NCBI RefSeq assembly: GCF_016862795.1
Contig: NZ_BONQ01000017.1
Location: forward strand, 1-64,000
Direction: 5' to 3'
DNA length: 64,000 bases
DNA from: Dactylosporangium siamense
GTDB taxonomy: Bacteria; Actinomycetota; Actinomycetes; Mycobacteriales; Micromonosporaceae
The position numbers were made by a program, and so were the translations under genes. The notes beneath the pieces were generated by a model. The model made no database searches. It saw only the letters and a list, made by a program, of their open reading frames with translations, and was not told the origin of the DNA. Below are positions 1 to 7,307 of this stretch, in pieces. Position 1 is the stretch's first letter, and the number at the start of each line of letters is the position of its first letter.

Positions 1-292
1 CGGCGCGGCCGGTCAGACCGTCTTCTACGCCCCGGCGCTGAAGGCGTGGCTGAACGTGTTCATGCCGTTCGGCTCGAACGACGTCATGTTCCAGGTCGGC
101 GGCGCGCCGTCCGGCCCGTGGTCGGCGCCGGTGAAGGCGATGACCACGGCCGGCGGGACGGCGAACAACTACGCGCTGTTCGGGCACCCGGAGTACGCGC
201 GGCGCGACGGCCTGGTGCAGTACCTGTCGTACTTCCACCCGGACAGCGGCGAGCAGCGCCTGGTCCGGCTCACCTTCGCGGCTGGAACGTGA
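1..292 (+). CDS. C-terminal end of a DUF4185-like (beta-propeller) protein, 5' partial
   Basis: An open frame enters at the left window edge (first full codon at base 2) and stops at TGA 290-292, giving the last 96 residues of a protein. It contains the stretch SNDVMFQVGGAPSGPW and ends in VRLTFAAGT. The same sequence, about 75% identical by eye, closes the sigma-factor fusion encoded on the opposite strand (270-2318), so the two are paralogues. That family looks like DUF4185, a five-bladed propeller related to glycosidases; the assignment is moderate. Its own N-terminus is outside the window, so I cannot say whether it too carries a sigma factor. The 3' end overlaps the convergent gene by 23 bp. 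Confidence 0.75.
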   Translation, partial: GAAGQTVFYAPALKAWLNVFMPFGSNDVMFQVGGAPSGPWSAPVKAMTTAGGTANNYALFGHPEYARRDGLVQYLSYFHPDSGEQRLVRLTFAAGT

Positions 293-575
293 CCCGCAGG
301 ATGCGCTGCTCCCCGCTGGCGGGGTTGAAGTAGGTCAGGTACTGCACGAGACCGTCCTGGCGGGCGTACTCCGGATGCGCGAACAGGGCGTAGTTCGCGG
401 CCTGTGCGCCGGAGTCGCCGCCCGCCGGGACGGTCACCACCTTCACCGGCTTCGACCACGGCCCGGACGGCGCCCCGCCGACCTGGAACATGACGTCGTT
501 GGAGCCGTAGGGCAGGTAGGTGTTGACCCACGCCTTGAGCGCCGGGGCGTAGAAGACGGTCTGACCGGCCGCGCC
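1..575. repeat. Large imperfect inverted repeat made by two convergent paralogous gene ends
   Basis: Bases 2-292 read forwards and bases 270-575 read in reverse encode the same protein segment (GAAGQTVFYAPALKAW through the C-terminus). Long nucleotide blocks match, for example the segment coding SNDVMFQVGG at 73-102 and again, inverted, near 484-512. The arms are about 290 bp with no spacer, because the two stop codons overlap. This is the signature of an inverted gene duplication whose copies meet tail to tail. Such a structure could form a cruciform or a recombination hot spot. Confidence 0.75.
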
Positions 576-2318
576 GGCGGCGATGGTGACGACGCCCGCG
601 CCCGGGTCCGCGCTCCACCCGTCCTTCGTGCGGAACGTCCACTTGCGACGGTCGGTCAGCTCCGCGAGGTTCACCTTCGCGAGTTTGCAGCCCTGGTACG
701 TGCAGGCGCCGTACGCGTACAGCACGTCCCCGACGACGAGGGCGGCCGAGCTGTACCCGGCGCCGTCGGGGAAGAACATGCTGCGGTCGACGCCCTCGAG
801 GCTGGTGACGGCCGGACCGTTGCCGGCGGTGAGGCGGGTGACGGCGCCGGTCTTCATGTCGATCGCCGCGATTCCGGTGCCCAGGCCCTTGCCCAGCGGG
901 CCGGTGCAGGGGTCGGCGGCGCGGCAGAGCTTGCCGTAGAACACCAGGACGCGGCCGCGGGCGGGGTCGGCGACGACTGGTCCGGGCCAGAACGCGAACC
1001 GGGCCGGATGCGTCTTCTCGTAGTCCAGCTCGGCCTGGTTGCGGGTGATCAGCTCGACGGGTGCCGTGGCGGCGTCGACGGTGACGGGGTTGTTCGAGGT
1101 GAGGTCGATGCCGTCGGACGCGTCCAGGTCCCTGGTGGCGGCGCCGCTGTTGGAGATGAACCCGAACGGGTCCTTCAGCGTGGTGTCGTCGAAGATCCAG
1201 ACGGAGCGGTCGCCGTACAGGGTGCTCTGGCCGTTGTCCCGCCCGGCCACGCGCTGCTGCTGCCGCACCGCGCCCGTCACCTTCGCCTCGACGACCGCCG
1301 GCGTCGCGGGCAGCACGGTGAAGAACGGCTGCGCCGACGCCGACGGTGACGGTGACGGCAGGGCGGACGCTCCCGGCGCCTTTCCCGTCGCCGGTGGCGC
1401 CGCGACCGGCAGTGACTGCCGCGGCACCGGATCCCGGTCCGGCCGCCACACCGCCACCCCGACGGCAAGCGCGATCGCGACGGCCGTCGCCCCGCCGGCG
1501 ACCGCCAGCAGGCGCGGCCGGGACGCGACGAGCACCCCTGGGGCGCGGTGCGGGGCCGGCGGGGCCAGCAGCGGCAGGCCGGCGAGGAGCCCTTCGGCCG
1601 CGGTGAGCCGCCGCGACCGCTCCGAGCACCGCGGGCAGTCCCGGACGTGCCGGGCGACCCGCTTGCGCCACAACGGATCCGGTTCGCCGTCCCAGCCGGT
1701 CGTGGTGTCCCGCAGCGCCGGGCAGCCCGGCGCTGCATCGAGGGCCCGGACCACCGAGCGGGCCACGTCCAGCTGCTCCCGCATCCGCTGCACCCGGACC
1801 CCGGCGTGCGCCGCGGACAGCTCCAGGGCCTCGGCGACCTCGGCCCGGGTCAGGTGCCCGCCGGCCTCAAGCCACCACAGCGACAGCACCACGCGGAACG
1901 CCGGGTCCAGCCACCGGGCCGCCTCGGCGATCTCCCGCTGCTCGGTGTCGAGGACCTGCCGCAGCACGGTGAGCCCGACGAAGTCCGCCGCCGGGTCCTC
2001 CCGGTCGTCGCCGGCCGGGTCGTCGGCGCGGCTCAGCCGGGACCGGCGGGCCTCGGCGCGGGCGTCGGCGAGCTGCCGCAACGCGATCGTCACCACCCAC
2101 GACCGGAACCGTTCCGCCTGCCGCACCCCGGACACGCCCGTCACGACCCGCACCATCGTGTCCTGGACGATGTCGTCGACGTCGAGATCTCGGTCCGCGC
2201 CGCGGCCGACGACGGTGTAGACCAGCGGCAGGTACCGCGCGGCGAGCGCCTCGACGGCGGCCCGGTCCCCGTCCCGGGCCGCCGCAACGAGCACCTCGTC
2301 GGTCTGTGTCTGCGCCAT
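270..2318 (-). CDS. ECF sigma factor fused to zinc finger, membrane anchor and extracellular DUF4185-like domain
   Basis: 682 aa from ATG 2318, chosen because AGGAG lies about 11 bases upstream; an in-frame start 14 codons earlier has no such site. Residues 1-90 are sigma region 2 (DDIVQDTMVRVV; FRSWVVTIALRQLADAR), and 130-190 are region 4 (LTRAEVAEALELSAAHAGVRVQRMR). A zinc-finger-like H-x3-C-x2-C (H224, C228, C231, with C199 nearby) resembles anti-sigma ZAS motifs. Residues 268-291 form one membrane helix, followed by a Pro/Ser-rich linker and about 340 residues resembling DUF4185. This predicts a membrane-tethered sigma factor with an outside sensor or carbohydrate-binding propeller, so that signal and promoter recognition are in one chain. 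ECF groups with fused C-terminal extensions are known in actinobacteria. No separate anti-sigma gene is adjacent. The assignment is firm for sigma and membrane helix, moderate for DUF4185. Confidence 0.85.
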   Translation of the reverse strand: MAQTQTDEVLVAAARDGDRAAVEALAARYLPLVYTVVGRGADRDLDVDDIVQDTMVRVVTGVSGVRQAERFRSWVVTIALRQLADARAEARRSRLSRADDPAGDDREDPAADFVGLTVLRQVLDTEQREIAEAARWLDPAFRVVLSLWWLEAGGHLTRAEVAEALELSAAHAGVRVQRMREQLDVARSVVRALDAAPGCPALRDTTTGWDGEPDPLWRKRVARHVRDCPRCSERSRRLTAAEGLLAGLPLLAPPAPHRAPGVLVASRPRLLAVAGGATAVAIALAVGVAVWRPDRDPVPRQSLPVAAPPATGKAPGASALPSPSPSASAQPFFTVLPATPAVVEAKVTGAVRQQQRVAGRDNGQSTLYGDRSVWIFDDTTLKDPFGFISNSGAATRDLDASDGIDLTSNNPVTVDAATAPVELITRNQAELDYEKTHPARFAFWPGPVVADPARGRVLVFYGKLCRAADPCTGPLGKGLGTGIAAIDMKTGAVTRLTAGNGPAVTSLEGVDRSMFFPDGAGYSSAALVVGDVLYAYGACTYQGCKLAKVNLAELTDRRKWTFRTKDGWSADPGAGVVTIAAGAAGQTVFYAPALKAWVNTYLPYGSNDVMFQVGGAPSGPWSKPVKVVTVPAGGDSGAQAANYALFAHPEYARQDGLVQYLTYFNPASGEQRILRVTFQPRR

Positions 2319-2403
2319 CACCCGATCGCTCCTGCCGCTGCGGTACCTGGTTCGTACCATCCCGCAGACCCCGGCCGGGCACGTGCCATAACACTTTTGC
2401 GGC

Positions 2404-2433
2404 TTGACGCGGCGGCGCGGCGGGTCTTACGGT
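2404..2433 (+). promoter_or_regulatory. Candidate housekeeping promoter of the glycine operon
   Basis: TTGACG (2404-2409) and TACGGT (2428-2433) are separated by 18 bases and sit about 40 bases before the riboswitch. This fits a vegetative sigma factor promoter driving the riboswitch-gcvT-gcvH-sdaA transcript. It also lies just upstream of, and divergent from, the sigma-fusion gene. Confidence 0.5.
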
Positions 2434-2470
2434 CCTGGATCACAACCACATATCGCGCTGCACGACCCGC

Positions 2471-2656
2471 GACGGGAGAGCCCCCGGACACCACCGGGGC
2501 GCCGAAGGAGCAACGTTCTCCCCAGAATCTCTCAGGCACAGGTACCGCCGCGGTCAGGCGACTCTGGAAAGTCAGGACGACAGCTGTCCTGCGCCCACGG
2601 TGCAAACCGCCCATCTCGGGCGGTGAAGCTCTCAGGTTCCGATGACAGAGCGGGGA
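2471..2656 (+). ncRNA. Tandem glycine riboswitch upstream of gcvT
   Basis: Two consecutive glycine aptamers can be read. Aptamer 1 (about 2471-2570) has GGGAGAG, GCCGAAGGAGCAA, TCTCTCAGGCAC and the closing ACTCTGGAAA. Aptamer 2 (about 2571-2656) has CCCACGGTGCAAACC, a hairpin around CCGCCCATCTCGGGCGG, then GGTGAAGCTCTCAGGTTCCGATGACAGAGCGGGG. These are the conserved cores of the glycine riboswitch family, and the downstream gcvT-gcvH-sdaA genes break down glycine and serine, which matches the usual on-switch use. The ATG at 2642 lies inside aptamer 2 and is not the gcvT start. Exact boundaries are by eye. Confidence 0.9.
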
Positions 2657-2668
2657 GGTCACCCAGCA

Positions 2669-2692
2669 GGGGTGCCGTCCGCGACGGCACCC
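2669..2692 (+). terminator. Hairpin between riboswitch and gcvT, likely expression platform
   Basis: GGTGCCGTC (2671-2679) and GACGGCACC (2683-2691) form a perfect 9-bp stem with a 3-base loop, extendable by one G-C pair. It lies directly after the second aptamer and just before the gcvT ribosome-binding site (GGGAGCC, 2699-2705). It has no U-tract, so it may stop transcription in the GC-rich actinobacterial manner or restrict ribosome access. Its role as glycine-responsive platform is inferred. Confidence 0.55.
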
Positions 2693-2710
2693 GGACCCAG
2701 GGAGCCTCTC

Positions 2711-3763
2711 GTGACACCGCTGTTCGACGTGCACCGCGATCTGGGTGCCACCTTCACCGACTTCGCCGGCCGGCGCATGCCGCTGCGCTACCAGGGTGAG
2801 CTCGCCGAGCATCACGCCGTGCGCCGCGCCGCCGGGTTGTTCGACCTGTCCCACATGGGCGAGCTCGAGGTCACCGGCGCCGACGCGGGCCGGTTCCTCG
2901 ACCACGCGCTGGTCGGCCGGCTGTCGACGCTGCCGGTCGGGCGCGCCCGCTACACCATGCTCTGCCACGACACCGGTGGTGTCCTGGACGACCTGGTCGT
3001 CTACCGCCTCGCCGAGCGCCGCTACCTGGTCGTGGCCAACGCGGCCAACACCACGGTCGTCCACGTGATGCTGCGCGAGCACGCCGACGGCTTCGGCGTC
3101 GACGTCCGCGACGCGTCGGCCGACTGGGCGCTGATCGCGGTGCAGGGCCCCGCCGCCGCGGCGATGCTCGACCCGGGGCCGTTGCCCTACTACGGGATCC
3201 GGGCCTTCGCGGTCGCCGGCCGGGACGTGCTGCTCGCCCGGACCGGGTACACCGGCGAGGACGGCTTCGAGGTGTACTGCCGCCCCGCCGACGCCGTGGC
3301 CGTGTGGCGGTCCCTGCTCGACCGCGGTCCGACCCCCGCGGGGCTCGCCTGCCGGGACACGCTGCGCCTGGAGGCCGGGATGGCGTTGTACGGCCACGAA
3401 CTGTCCGTCCGGGTGACCCCGCTGCAGGCCGGCCTCGAACGGGTCGTCGCCTTCGACAAGCGGGACTTCGTCGGCGCCGCCGCCCTGCGCCGACAGCGCG
3501 CCACGGGCGGTTTCGCCACCCTCGTCGGCCTCGTCACCGGCACCCGGCGGGCGCCCCGGGCGGGCTACCCGGTGCTGGCGGAGGGCACCACCGTCGGGGC
3601 CGTCACCAGCGGCGCGCTCTCCCCGACCCTCGGCCACCCCGTCGCGATGGCCTACGTCGCGGCCGGCTGGTCCGCGCCCGGGACCCGGCTCACCGTCGAC
3701 GTCCGCGGCACCGGCGTCGACGCCCACGTCGTCACGCTGCCCTTCTACTCCTCGCAGAGGTGA
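2711..3763 (+). CDS. gcvT: Glycine cleavage system aminomethyltransferase (T protein)
   Basis: 350 aa from GTG 2711, preceded by GGGAGCC. GcvT takes the aminomethyl group from the lipoyl arm of GcvH and passes its carbon to tetrahydrofolate, releasing ammonia. The sequence shows the family pattern: N-terminal LFDVHRDLGATFTDFAGRRMP, then LFDLSHMGELEVTGADA, RYTMLCHDTGGVLDDLVVYR, ARTGYTGEDGFEVYC near the middle and LRLEAGMALYGHEL before the C-terminal barrel. Length is close to the family norm (about 360). It is first in the riboswitch-controlled operon, with gcvH following after five bases. No gcvP is present in the window, so the decarboxylase subunit must be encoded elsewhere. Confidence 0.96.
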   Translation: MTPLFDVHRDLGATFTDFAGRRMPLRYQGELAEHHAVRRAAGLFDLSHMGELEVTGADAGRFLDHALVGRLSTLPVGRARYTMLCHDTGGVLDDLVVYRLAERRYLVVANAANTTVVHVMLREHADGFGVDVRDASADWALIAVQGPAAAAMLDPGPLPYYGIRAFAVAGRDVLLARTGYTGEDGFEVYCRPADAVAVWRSLLDRGPTPAGLACRDTLRLEAGMALYGHELSVRVTPLQAGLERVVAFDKRDFVGAAALRRQRATGGFATLVGLVTGTRRAPRAGYPVLAEGTTVGAVTSGALSPTLGHPVAMAYVAAGWSAPGTRLTVDVRGTGVDAHVVTLPFYSSQR

Positions 3764-3768
3764 GCATC

Positions 3769-4128
3769 ATGTCCGCGATCCCGCCGCACCTGTCCTACAC
3801 CCGCGACCACGAATGGCTGCTCGACGGCGTCGTGGGGATCACCGCGTTCGCCGCGTCGTCCCTCGGCGACATCGTGTACGTCCAGCTGCCCGACGTCGGC
3901 GCCGCCGTCACCGCCGGCGTGCCCTGCGGTGAGATCGAGTCCACGAAGTCCGTCAGCGACCTCGTCGCCCCCGCCGACGGTGTCGTGGTCGAGGTCAACC
4001 CGCTCGTCGCCGCCGAGCCGGGGCTGCTCAACGAGGACCCGTACGAGCGCGGCTGGCTGTTCCGGATCAGCGTCTCCGGAACCCCGGACCTGCTCGACGC
4101 GTCCGCCTACGCCGCGCTGGTCGGGTGA
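3769..4128 (+). CDS. gcvH: Glycine cleavage system H protein (lipoyl carrier)
   Basis: 119 aa from ATG 3769, with GAGG just upstream inside the end of gcvT. GcvH carries the aminomethyl intermediate on lipoyl-lysine between the P, T and L proteins. The lipoylation site is the lysine in [12 protein letters not shown] (K60), flanked by the expected small beta-barrel (YTRDHEWLL at the start; [27 protein letters not shown] near the end). It is slightly shorter than the usual 125-130 residues, mainly at the C-terminus. Its TGA overlaps the GTG start of sdaA, which points to translational coupling. Confidence 0.95.
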   Translation: MSAIPPHLSYTRDHEWLLDGVVGITAFAASSLGDIVYVQLPDVGAAVTAGVPCGEIESTKSVSDLVAPADGVVVEVNPLVAAEPGLLNEDPYERGWLFRISVSGTPDLLDASAYAALVG

Positions 4129-5486
4129 GCCCGGTGGCGTTGAGCGCGTTCGACCTCTACTCCGTCGGCATCGGCCCGTCCTCGTCGCACACCGTCGGCC
4201 CGATGCGCGCCGCCCGCCGCTTCGCGTCCACATTGGACGGTCTCGCGGTCGGGCGGGTGCGGGCGGAGCTGTTCGGCTCGCTCGGCGCCACCGGTCACGG
4301 CCACGGCTCCGCGAAGGCCGTCGTCCTGGGCCTGCTCGGCGAGGACCCGGCGACGGTGGACACCGACACCGCCGACGAACGCGTCGCCGCCGTCCGCGAC
4401 GCCGGCCGGCTGCGCCTGCCCGGTGGTGCCGACATCGCGTTCGACCCCGACGCCGACGTCGTCCTGCACCGCCGCAGGTCGCTGCCCGAGCACCCGAACG
4501 GCATGCGCTTCCACGCGTGGGACCCGTCCGGCGCGGTGATCTCGGAACGCACCTACTTCTCCGTCGGCGGCGGGTTCGTCGCCGGTGACACCGGCGTCGT
4601 CGCCGACACCACGGTCCTGCCGCACCCGTTCGCCACCGGCGGCGAGCTGCTCGCCCTGTGCCGGGACCTGTCCCTGCCGGTGAGCGACGTCATGCTCGCC
4701 AACGAACGCGCCTGGCGCCCCGACGCCGACACCCGCGCCGGGCTGCTGCACCTGTGGTCCGTGATGCAGGCCTGCGTCGAGCGCGGCTGCACCCGGTCCT
4801 TCGACGGTGTCCTGCCCGGTGGCCTGCGGGTCCCGCGCCGCGCGCCGGCCCTGTACCGCGACCTGAAGGCTTCCGCTGAAGGTGTCGACCCGCTGAAGGT
4901 CCTCGACTGGGTGAACCTCTACGCGCTCGCCGTCAACGAGGAGAACGCCTCCGGCGGCCGGGTCGTCACCGCCCCCACCAACGGCGCCGCCGGCATCATC
5001 CCCGCCGTCCTGCACTACTACACCCGCTTCGTGCCCGGCGCCACCGACGACGGCGTCGCCCGCTTCCTGCTCACCGCCGCCGCCGTCGGCATGCTCATCA
5101 AGGGCAACGCCTCCATCTCGGGCGCCGAGGTCGGCTGCCAGGGCGAGGTGGGGTCGGCGTGCGCGATGGCCGCCGCCGGGCTGTGCGAGGTCCTCGGCGG
5201 CACCCCGGCGCAGGTCGAGAACGCCGCCGAGATCGGCCTCGAACACAACCTCGGCCTCACCTGCGACCCGGTCGGCGGCCTCGTCCAGATCCCGTGCATC
5301 GAACGCAACGCCATCGCCTCGGTCAAGGCCATCACCGCGGCCCGGCTCGCGCTCAACGGCGACGGCAACCACAAGGTCACCCTCGACAAGGCCATCCGCA
5401 CCATGCGCGACACCGGCCGCGACATGTCCGTCAAGTACAAGGAGACCGCCCGGGGCGGCCTCGCGGTGACGGTGATCGAGTGCTGA
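4125..5486 (+). CDS. sdaA: L-serine dehydratase (L-serine ammonia-lyase), single-chain iron-sulfur type
   Basis: 453 aa from GTG 4125, which overlaps the gcvH stop (GTGA). It converts L-serine to pyruvate and ammonia with a 4Fe-4S cluster. The N-terminal beta domain has [21 protein letters not shown]. The C-terminal alpha domain has [21 protein letters not shown] and the cysteines of [25 protein letters not shown] and QIPCIERN that bind the cluster. Placing it behind gcvTH makes sense because glycine-derived one-carbon units and glycine yield serine, which this enzyme drains to pyruvate. The usual partner glyA is not next to it here. It is co-transcribed and so presumably under the glycine riboswitch. 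Confidence 0.95.
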   Translation: MSPVALSAFDLYSVGIGPSSSHTVGPMRAARRFASTLDGLAVGRVRAELFGSLGATGHGHGSAKAVVLGLLGEDPATVDTDTADERVAAVRDAGRLRLPGGADIAFDPDADVVLHRRRSLPEHPNGMRFHAWDPSGAVISERTYFSVGGGFVAGDTGVVADTTVLPHPFATGGELLALCRDLSLPVSDVMLANERAWRPDADTRAGLLHLWSVMQACVERGCTRSFDGVLPGGLRVPRRAPALYRDLKASAEGVDPLKVLDWVNLYALAVNEENASGGRVVTAPTNGAAGIIPAVLHYYTRFVPGATDDGVARFLLTAAAVGMLIKGNASISGAEVGCQGEVGSACAMAAAGLCEVLGGTPAQVENAAEIGLEHNLGLTCDPVGGLVQIPCIERNAIASVKAITAARLALNGDGNHKVTLDKAIRTMRDTGRDMSVKYKETARGGLAVTVIEC

Positions 5487-5489
5487 ATT

Positions 5490-5537
5490 GACCTTGGAGA
5501 CTTTGTCCGGTCATAGGCGGTCAAAGTCTCCAGGGTC
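5490..5537 (+). terminator. Long hairpin terminator after sdaA
   Basis: GACCTTGGAGACTTTG (5490-5505) and CAAAGTCTCCAGGGTC (5522-5537) pair over 16 positions with one G-U, around a 16-base loop. It begins four bases after the sdaA stop. The outer part, TTGACCTTGGA, recurs in the palindrome at 9184-9213, which suggests a shared terminator family. Confidence 0.8.
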
Positions 5538-5566
5538 CACTCGGGTGGGGGTGGGAGACTGGGACG

Positions 5567-6460
5567 GTGGAGCGGGTCCTGGGTCCGGGCGAGGTGGAGC
5601 GGGGGCTCGCCGAGCTGCGGCCGAGGGACACCGGCTTCTGGACGGTCGACGTCGCCGAACCCGGGGCGGCCTGGGCGGTCGTGCAGGAGCTGCCGCTCGA
5701 GCGGCTGGTGCTGGCCGGGGTGGCGGCGGGGCCCGGACTGCTGGACCTCGTCCGGGCGGCGCTCGGGTATGACCCCGGCGCGCAGGAGTTCCTGACGTAC
5801 CTGCGGGGAGGATTCCCTCCGGCGGGTGACGTCCCGCCGGTGCCGGAGCGGCTGATCGACGCCGGGCGGGGGCTGGCGCTCGGCGCGCCGGGGGAGCCGG
5901 TCGCGCACGGGCTGTTTCCGAGCACCGTCACGAAACTTTCCCGGCTGGCCCTCGCCCGGCAGCGGCTGTACCCGCCCGACACGGTGCTCGAGGCGGCGCG
6001 GCGGGCCTACCGCGGGCCCTACGACGCGCACGAGGCGCTCGCCTGCGCCCTGGTCCACCCGGACGTGGACACCGACGCCCTCGTCTGGCAGCACACGCGG
6101 CGGGGGAGGGGCTGGCGGTCGCGGCGCAAGACGAACCGGGTCCTGGCGTGGGCGCGGCGGCACGGGTACCTGGCCGAGCCCCTGGTCTGCGGGTGCCGGC
6201 ACGAGCGGCTCGAGGCCCCGGGCGCGCGGTGGGAGGCGGCGCGGCTGGCCGCCAACTGGACCCGGATCCTGCCGCTGCTGGACGAGGTGGCCGTCGACCC
6301 GGCGCGGTGGCTGGCCGTGTACCGCTGCTCGCGGTGCGAACGCCTCTGGGCGCGGGACACCGTGTCGTCGGGCCACGCGGACCTGACCTACGGCTACCCG
6401 ATCGCTACGGACGACCCGGCCGGGTGGCTGGCGGCCGCCCGGCCGAACAATCTCAGATAG
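5567..6460 (+). CDS. Hypothetical protein with C-terminal Cys-x2-Cys motif
   Basis: 297 aa from GTG 5567; no strong ribosome-binding site beyond GGGAGACTGGG. I do not recognise the family. The protein is soluble, without signal peptide or membrane helix, rich in Leu/Ala/Arg, and carries cysteines in VCGCRHERLE (about residue 207) and YRCSRCERLWARD (about 250), a possible zinc site. The sequence between is mostly helical. It stands alone between the sdaA terminator and a convergent methyltransferase gene, so context gives no function. Codon use matches its neighbours. Confidence 0.7.
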   Translation: MERVLGPGEVERGLAELRPRDTGFWTVDVAEPGAAWAVVQELPLERLVLAGVAAGPGLLDLVRAALGYDPGAQEFLTYLRGGFPPAGDVPPVPERLIDAGRGLALGAPGEPVAHGLFPSTVTKLSRLALARQRLYPPDTVLEAARRAYRGPYDAHEALACALVHPDVDTDALVWQHTRRGRGWRSRRKTNRVLAWARRHGYLAEPLVCGCRHERLEAPGARWEAARLAANWTRILPLLDEVAVDPARWLAVYRCSRCERLWARDTVSSGHADLTYGYPIATDDPAGWLAAARPNNLR

Positions 6461-6470
6461 AGCGAAACTT

Positions 6471-7208
6471 TCAGGCGGGCCGGCGGGCGATGGCGATGAC
6501 CGACTGCCCGAAGGGCGGCGTGATGAACTTCTCGGCGAACCGCGTCATCGGCGCGACCGTCGAGTCGTAGAACTTCACCATCAGGCCCGGGCCCGGCTTC
6601 TGCCGCAGCAGGCAGGTCGACACGTAGTAGCCGATCAGGCCCAGCGAGTTGGCGTAGTGCAGCCGCTCGATCTCCAGGTCGGCCGCGAGCAGGACCTCCC
6701 GCATGGTCTTGCGGGTGTACCGGCGCACGTGGCCGGTCGCGATGTCGGCGGGGCCCATCGCGAACGGGAACGCGGGGACCACGATGATCACGTAGCCGCC
6801 GGGGCGGACCAGCGCCCGCATCGTCCGCAGCGCGCCGAGGTGGTCCTCGATGTGCTCCAGGACGTTGTAGGACACGGCGGCGCTGTGCTCGGCGGTGATC
6901 TCGCTCGGCAGCATCAGCTCCCGGATCGAGACCTCACGGTTCGCGGAGAACCGCTCCTTGAGGGCGAGCAGCCGGTCCGGGTCGGCCTCGGTGACCGTCA
7001 TCCGCGGGGCGTGCTCCAGCCACTCCGCCGCGTAGTCGCCGAGACCCGCGCTGACCTCGATCGGGTCGTCGCCGAGGAACGGCGTCGCGAACGCGACGAA
7101 CCACTTGCGGTGGTTCTTCGCCATCGCGAGGCCCTCGAGGACCTCGGACTGGATGAGCTGGTCACCGAGGATCTCCGCACTGCGATCCCGATCGCCTCCA
7201 GGCGGCAC
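6471..7208 (-). CDS. Class I SAM-dependent methyltransferase
   Basis: 245 aa from GTG 7208, preceded by GAGGAG six bases upstream. The fold signature is present: motif I region PIEVSAGLGDYAAEWL, acidic motif MTVTEADPDRLLALK, motif with AVSYNVLEHIEDHLGALRT, and LVRPGGYVIIVVPAFPFAMG. GHVRRYTRKTM is typical of methyltransferases found near cell-surface glycan or lipid-glycosylation genes. The substrate is not evident. The gene diverges from a large GT-C-like membrane protein 99 bases away, so the two may modify the same envelope glycan, but that is inference. Confidence 0.85.
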   Translation of the reverse strand: MPPGGDRDRSAEILGDQLIQSEVLEGLAMAKNHRKWFVAFATPFLGDDPIEVSAGLGDYAAEWLEHAPRMTVTEADPDRLLALKERFSANREVSIRELMLPSEITAEHSAAVSYNVLEHIEDHLGALRTMRALVRPGGYVIIVVPAFPFAMGPADIATGHVRRYTRKTMREVLLAADLEIERLHYANSLGLIGYYVSTCLLRQKPGPGLMVKFYDSTVAPMTRFAEKFITPPFGQSVIAIARRPA

Positions 7209-7307
7209 GGCGTCTCCTCGGTAGCTCGGCGATCCAACGATCTGATCATGTTATCCGGAATTGGCGTAGTTTATCGACGTCGATGCTCTGGGGCCAGAGC
7301 GTGCGCT

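Noticed and set aside
2642-2710. ATG 2642 as gcvT start
   Set aside because: It lies inside the second glycine aptamer and the expression-platform hairpin; GTG 2711 has a ribosome-binding site and fits family length.
6657-7307. Upstream extension of the GT-C-like membrane protein frame
   Set aside because: The frame is open but antisense to the methyltransferase gene; real membrane-protein sequence begins after 7308.
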